Part shown: piece after piece, positions 61,601-64,000 of the stretch
How the letters are laid out: every line of letters begins with the position of its first letter
Numbering within the stretch: position 1 is the first letter of the stretch
NCBI GenBank assembly: GCA_025360015.1
Contig: JANYCZ010000029.1
Location: forward strand, 229,330 to 293,329
Direction of reading: 5' to 3'
DNA: 64,000 nucleotides
Source of the DNA: Verrucomicrobiota bacterium
Lineage (GTDB): Bacteria; Verrucomicrobiota; Verrucomicrobiia; Verrucomicrobiales; Verrucomicrobiaceae
Notes under the pieces: model-generated
What the model was told of the DNA's origin: nothing
The model's database searches: none
Seen by the model: only the letters and a program-made list of their open reading frames with translations
Translations under genes and position numbers: made by a program

Positions 61601-63751
61601 GGCAGCACCTGGAGCGCGCAGACCTCCGGCACCACCAACATCCTGCGCAGCGTGCACGGCAGCAGCGCCACCAACGTGTGGGCCGCCGGGGACTCGGGCA
61701 CGGTTTTGAAATGGAACGGCAGCACATGGGCCGCGCAGACCTTTGGCCTCACCAATCCCGTGAACGCCGTGTGGGTGGTGGACGCCAGCAATGTATGGGC
61801 GGCAGGCGCCGGCGGCCTGATCCGCTACTGGAATGGCACCCTCTGGACGACGCAGACCACGAACACCGGCAACGCCTTCAACGGCCTGTGGGGCACCAGC
61901 ACCTCCAGCCTGTGGGCGGCGGGTGCGGGAGGCACGCTTCAAAAGTGGAACGGCACGACGTGGACCGCGCAGGTCTCCGCCACCACCACGGCCATCACCG
62001 CCATCAGCGGCACGGACGGCCTCAATCTGTGCGCCTCCCTGACCGCCACCCAGGCGCTGAACACCTCCGTGGGCGGCACGCAGTGGACGCCCCAGCTTCT
62101 GCCCGGCACCGCGACCTACAACGGCATCTGGCGTTCCTCCACCGGCCAGACCTGGGCCGTGGGCACTGCGGGCACCATCGTGAGCTGGAACTGGGCCTCC
62201 GGCGCGACGCTGAACGGCTCCGTCACCATCCCGGCGGGCTCCCTGGGCGTGGATCTGAACCTGCGCATCCTGGACGACACGATCTTTGAAGGCACGGAGA
62301 AGATCGCCTTCGACTTCGCCCCCGGCTCCTACTCCCGCAGTCCTGGCACGGTGATGTACCTCACCGACAATGACACGGCCACGGCGACGGTGAGCTTTCC
62401 CTCCCCCGGCTCCACCGGACTGGAGAGCGTGACCGCAGTGAACATCCCCGTGACCCTCAGCGCGGCGCAGGCCACGCCGGTGACCGTGGAGTACGCGGTG
62501 AGCGGCACCACCCAAAACGGCAGCAGCTCCGGCTTTGCGCGGGCGCTGCCCTACTGGGTGCGTGTGGTGAAGAGCGGCAACACCGTCACGCATTTCGAAT
62601 CCAATGACGGCACCGTGTGGACCCAGCGCGGCAGCAGCTTCGTGGTCACCGGGCTCGGAAACACCAGCTACATGGCGGGCCTCGCCGTGGCGGCGGGTTC
62701 CACCACCGCCACCTCCGCTGTCATCGACAACTACTCCATCACCGGTCTTGCCGCAGGCGGGTCTGCGGGCGCGGAGACGCGCTCCATCGTTGGCACGGCC
62801 ACGGGCGCCACGCACAGCGTCTCAGGCGGGGTTTACACCTTCAGCACGCCCGGTGTGGGCATCTTCTCCGGCTCCTCGTCGGACAACTTCTGCTATGTGG
62901 GCTCCACCATCACCAATTCGTCGGACTGCATCATCACCGCGCGCATGGTTTCCATGGGCACGACCAACGGCAATGCGCGCATGGGCGTCATGCTGCGCTC
63001 CTCCACGGCGGCGGGCTCGGTCTATGCCGCCAGCCTGGCCACTCCGGCCACCACCAGCCTCTTCTACACGCTGAACCGCCTGACGCTCAACGCCCTCTCC
63101 AACTCCCCCACCACCTACTCCACGCCCGTGCTGCCGCAGTGGTTCCAACTGACGCGCGCGGGAGATGTCTTCACCACTTCCAATTCGAAGGATGGCGTCA
63201 CCTGGGCCAATGCCAGCGGCGGCACCGCGCAGACCATCTCCGTGAGCCCCTCCATCCTGGTAGGGCTCGGCGTCTCTGCGGCGACGGACGGCCTCATGGC
63301 CACCGGCACCTTTGACAACGTCACGCTCAACGGCAGCCCCGTTGCCGCCGGAGGGCTGCAGGGCCGCACGATCGGCTTTGTGAATGCGCAGGGGAGCGAG
63401 AGCTACAGCGGCGGGGTGTGGACGCTCAATGGCAGCGGCACCAATCTGAATGACGAGGGGCACTTTGCCGCCACCAACGTCACCGGAGATTTCACTTTCA
63501 TCGCACGCCTGACCTCCCTCACAGGCGGGGACACCACCTCACAGGCGGGCATCCTGATGCGCCAGACCCGGGACAGCTACTCCAAGACAATGGTGGCACG
63601 CTGGATCGAGAACGCCGCCCTCGGCCAGGGGCAGCGCGTTTACAGCGCCACCACGGCGCTGGGCAGCGGCGTGGACTTCCTGCTGCCGCCCGGCGTGCTG
63701 ACCTTTGCCCCAGGGGACACCGTGCAGTCTAACTATTCCCCACAAGTTTGA
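58520..63751 (+). CDS. C-terminal part of the frameshifted metalloprotease with Calx-beta repeats, truncated by an IS
   Basis: Meaningful from about 58622. Order: zinc motif HEIGHSFNLLH, PKD-type domain (VTFTATASDPDGDTLAYAWQ), carboxypeptidase-regulatory-like domain (TISGRVTQLGAGLQDVVVTA), four full Calx-beta domains, then two interrupted ones. One has a six-bladed propeller inside (61370-62205; repeats WGTDTSNVWAVGDSGVILKW, WNGSTWSAQTSG), the other two and a half LamG/DUF1349-like domains (62515-63660; LPYWVRVVKSGNTVTHFES). Secreted, calcium-binding adhesion or protease role expected. The last Calx-beta domain stops at 63728, where an IS50-like element begins; the final codons to 63751 are IS sequence. 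Confidence 0.8.
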   Translation: MTPMTSTASWCGTTAAPAPTAAWPPCRATPCGVRTDAPGTWAHEIGHSFNLLHANFWDTAGTSSIGNGANAEYGDTYDIMGSSTFPQGHYNAQGKSQIKWLLPEYQQPVSSSGLYRIYAYDQGVLDPTRRYAMTIVKDSQRTYWGEVRTQFDSTNPWAKNGMILGWRFPNGANGSGSNIQLIDTTNGSPFAKDDAPISIGNTFSDTESGIHMTAVAANDIPRYVDVQVNFGNFPTNQSPTMTLASSADVVPLNATVTFTATASDPDGDTLAYAWQHFGNVSTRIVSPNAAVITRQFTAAGSYVVTCSVSDMKGGTVTRNKLITVGSSSTYTISGRVTQLGAGLQDVVVTANGGNGVVTDADGYFVVPNLSANTYTLTPLLYGYSFGELFNNSVTVGPNFSGANFESAAQAVVTLTTPLPTANELAPVTAGSFRLTRTGDTSQPLVVNVNSALGSATKTTDYTFTPDYVAASLGFSTFTIPADSATLDVAVTPVVDALAEGPESVILQLGPGIGYVVQVPSAATVIIADDDTALPKVSLSATVPNTTENSGAPMVLPVARTGTPTGPLTVYYAVSGTATSGVDFTPLSGSVILPDGAATAVVNISPINDALAETVETVVATLNADATYLVDPNASSATTTIYDDDTQTVSVAVTDATATEIDLTQPGAKADTGTFVVTRSGDTTAALTVYYSFAGVYNSGVMALHGVDFEALPGSVVIPAGQTQASITIVPRYDGIGEGPELVVIYLGGSSSNYVLGGSGTATVTILDNPSDPPSVDVANLGGATEGGSTGSFRITVRGGTGTVTLAVGYSFSGTASAGDFSISGTGNTLTGTSITLSNGAIVTKDIIVTAVDDAVPEDVESLTLTLGSSAAYQAYAQSAQATLWLKDNDYTNTLTVDTQVATSGANSVAEGNVLTPVKFYIARTGSTAAALTVNYTLGGTATNSADYDGGITYATPVSGVATILRDVWGTDTSNVWAVGDSGVILKWNGTAWAAQTSGTTANLLRVWGTDASNVWAVGSAGTIRKWNGSTWSAQTSGTTNILRSVHGSSATNVWAAGDSGTVLKWNGSTWAAQTFGLTNPVNAVWVVDASNVWAAGAGGLIRYWNGTLWTTQTTNTGNAFNGLWGTSTSSLWAAGAGGTLQKWNGTTWTAQVSATTTAITAISGTDGLNLCASLTATQALNTSVGGTQWTPQLLPGTATYNGIWRSSTGQTWAVGTAGTIVSWNWASGATLNGSVTIPAGSLGVDLNLRILDDTIFEGTEKIAFDFAPGSYSRSPGTVMYLTDNDTATATVSFPSPGSTGLESVTAVNIPVTLSAAQATPVTVEYAVSGTTQNGSSSGFARALPYWVRVVKSGNTVTHFESNDGTVWTQRGSSFVVTGLGNTSYMAGLAVAAGSTTATSAVIDNYSITGLAAGGSAGAETRSIVGTATGATHSVSGGVYTFSTPGVGIFSGSSSDNFCYVGSTITNSSDCIITARMVSMGTTNGNARMGVMLRSSTAAGSVYAASLATPATTSLFYTLNRLTLNALSNSPTTYSTPVLPQWFQLTRAGDVFTTSNSKDGVTWANASGGTAQTISVSPSILVGLGVSAATDGLMATGTFDNVTLNGSPVAAGGLQGRTIGFVNAQGSESYSGGVWTLNGSGTNLNDEGHFAATNVTGDFTFIARLTSLTGGDTTSQAGILMRQTRDSYSKTMVARWIENAALGQGQRVYSATTALGSGVDFLLPPGVLTFAPGDTVQSNYSPQV

Positions 63752-64000
63752 GGAAAGAGCGCTGTACAAAAACAGGCGCGGTTAAACTATGGGGGATGGC
63801 AGCAGCAACGTCATCCAAAGGCAACGTCCACCGCAGCCCAGTGGAAGCGGGCTGGTCGGAGCGCGAACTGGAGCATCTCAGTGGCATTGATCCGCGTCTT
63901 GTGAGACGTTTGGCCATCATGCTTGAAGATTGGGCGGCGCAGCCGCAGGCATCCATCCCTGAAGGCAGCCGCAGCAAGGCGGCTGTCAAGGCCTCCTACC
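63729..64000 (+). mobile_element. IS4-family (IS50/Tn5-like) insertion sequence, left end
   Basis: The left end reads CTAACTATTCCCCACAAGT at 63729-63747. The Tn5 outside end is CTGACTCTTATACACAAGT, which matches at 14 of 19 positions including both flanks. A transposase frame follows inside. The host gene stops exactly here, so the insertion point is 63728/63729. The right end lies outside the window, so the target duplication cannot be seen. Confidence 0.85.
63796..64000 (+). CDS. IS4/Tn5-family transposase, N-terminal part
   Basis: MAAATSSKGNVHRSPVEAGW, then SERELEHLSGIDPRLVRRLA, and AAQPQASIPEGSRSKAAVKA. This is the Tn5-type N-terminal DNA-binding domain ('w...el....l.D.R...RL..la..la..P..siP.....a.tKAayRF'). 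It continues past the window edge. The DDE catalytic domain is not visible. Position 49 bases inside the IS end fits IS50. Confidence 0.85.
   Translation, partial: MAAATSSKGNVHRSPVEAGWSERELEHLSGIDPRLVRRLAIMLEDWAAQPQASIPEGSRSKAAVKASY

Noticed and set aside
58463..62815. A very long open frame (1450 codons) on the minus strand, opposite the giant Calx-beta gene
   Set aside because: It is rich in Arg, Gly, His and Ala without domains, as expected for the shadow of a high-GC gene with biased third positions. The plus-strand frame has many recognisable domains.

Overview
The window looks like a chromosomal segment of a Verrucomicrobiota bacterium (probably Verrucomicrobiaceae). Supporting this are a planctomycete/verrucomicrobial cytochrome protein with the PSCyt1-DUF1549-DUF1553 layout, exported sugar-isomerase, Gfo/Idh/MocA and amidohydrolase proteins, a PQQ-type beta-propeller, a Ser/Thr kinase next to an ECF-type sigma factor, high GC, and many short palindromic repeats at gene ends. 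The phylum rests on family content only; no rRNA or tRNA gene was recognised.

Layout. 1-4.3 kb: a VapBC-type toxin-antitoxin pair cut by the window edge, an unknown membrane protein and a neutral-ceramidase-like hydrolase. 4.5-14 kb: Tex, a SEC-C protein, small lipoproteins, a histone-H1-like basic protein, an operon of a roadblock-like protein with an ammonium transporter, and a class V aminotransferase. 14-18.3 kb: a sugar isomerase divergent from an SDR, ROK kinase and SIS isomerase cluster. 18.3-21 kb: a hybrid histidine kinase whose N-terminus carries the full residue signature of the plant ethylene-binding domain. 21-29.6 kb: a MetE-like methyltransferase, a PP2C phosphatase overlapping a galactose mutarotase, and a very large Ser/Thr kinase with SdpI-like and degenerate signal-peptidase-like parts, once overlapped by a sigma-factor gene that a PIN/Phd toxin-antitoxin module has since interrupted. 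29.6-36.2 kb: a REP-associated tyrosine transposase with four copies of one REP family, which supply the stop codons of neighbouring genes, plus aspS, an orphan ECF sigma gene, dtd and a GH74-like glycosidase. 36-54 kb: PSD1 cytochrome protein, deoA, amidohydrolase, a cell-envelope cluster, pyruvate kinase, TatD, a Do-type protease, an oxidoreductase, a PQQ propeller protein, a ParE-type toxin-antitoxin pair and a second IS200-like transposase with its own REP family. 54-64 kb: a cellulose-synthase-like glycosyltransferase, a methyltransferase between 43-bp direct repeats, and a giant secreted metalloprotease/Calx-beta gene that is frameshifted at its zinc site and cut at its 3' end by an IS50 (Tn5)-like element.

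How the genes fit together. The window combines housekeeping genes with secreted polymer and sugar degradation, phospho-signalling (kinase, PP2C, two sigma factors, hybrid histidine kinase) and a large repeat load. At least six families of dispersed or inverted repeats and three toxin-antitoxin modules occupy the intergenic spaces. The most noteworthy items are the ethylene-receptor-like kinase, the multidomain Ser/Thr kinase with the toxin-antitoxin insertion behind it, the two transposase/REP pairs, the roadblock-Amt operon, and the giant gene with domains nested inside Calx-beta repeats.
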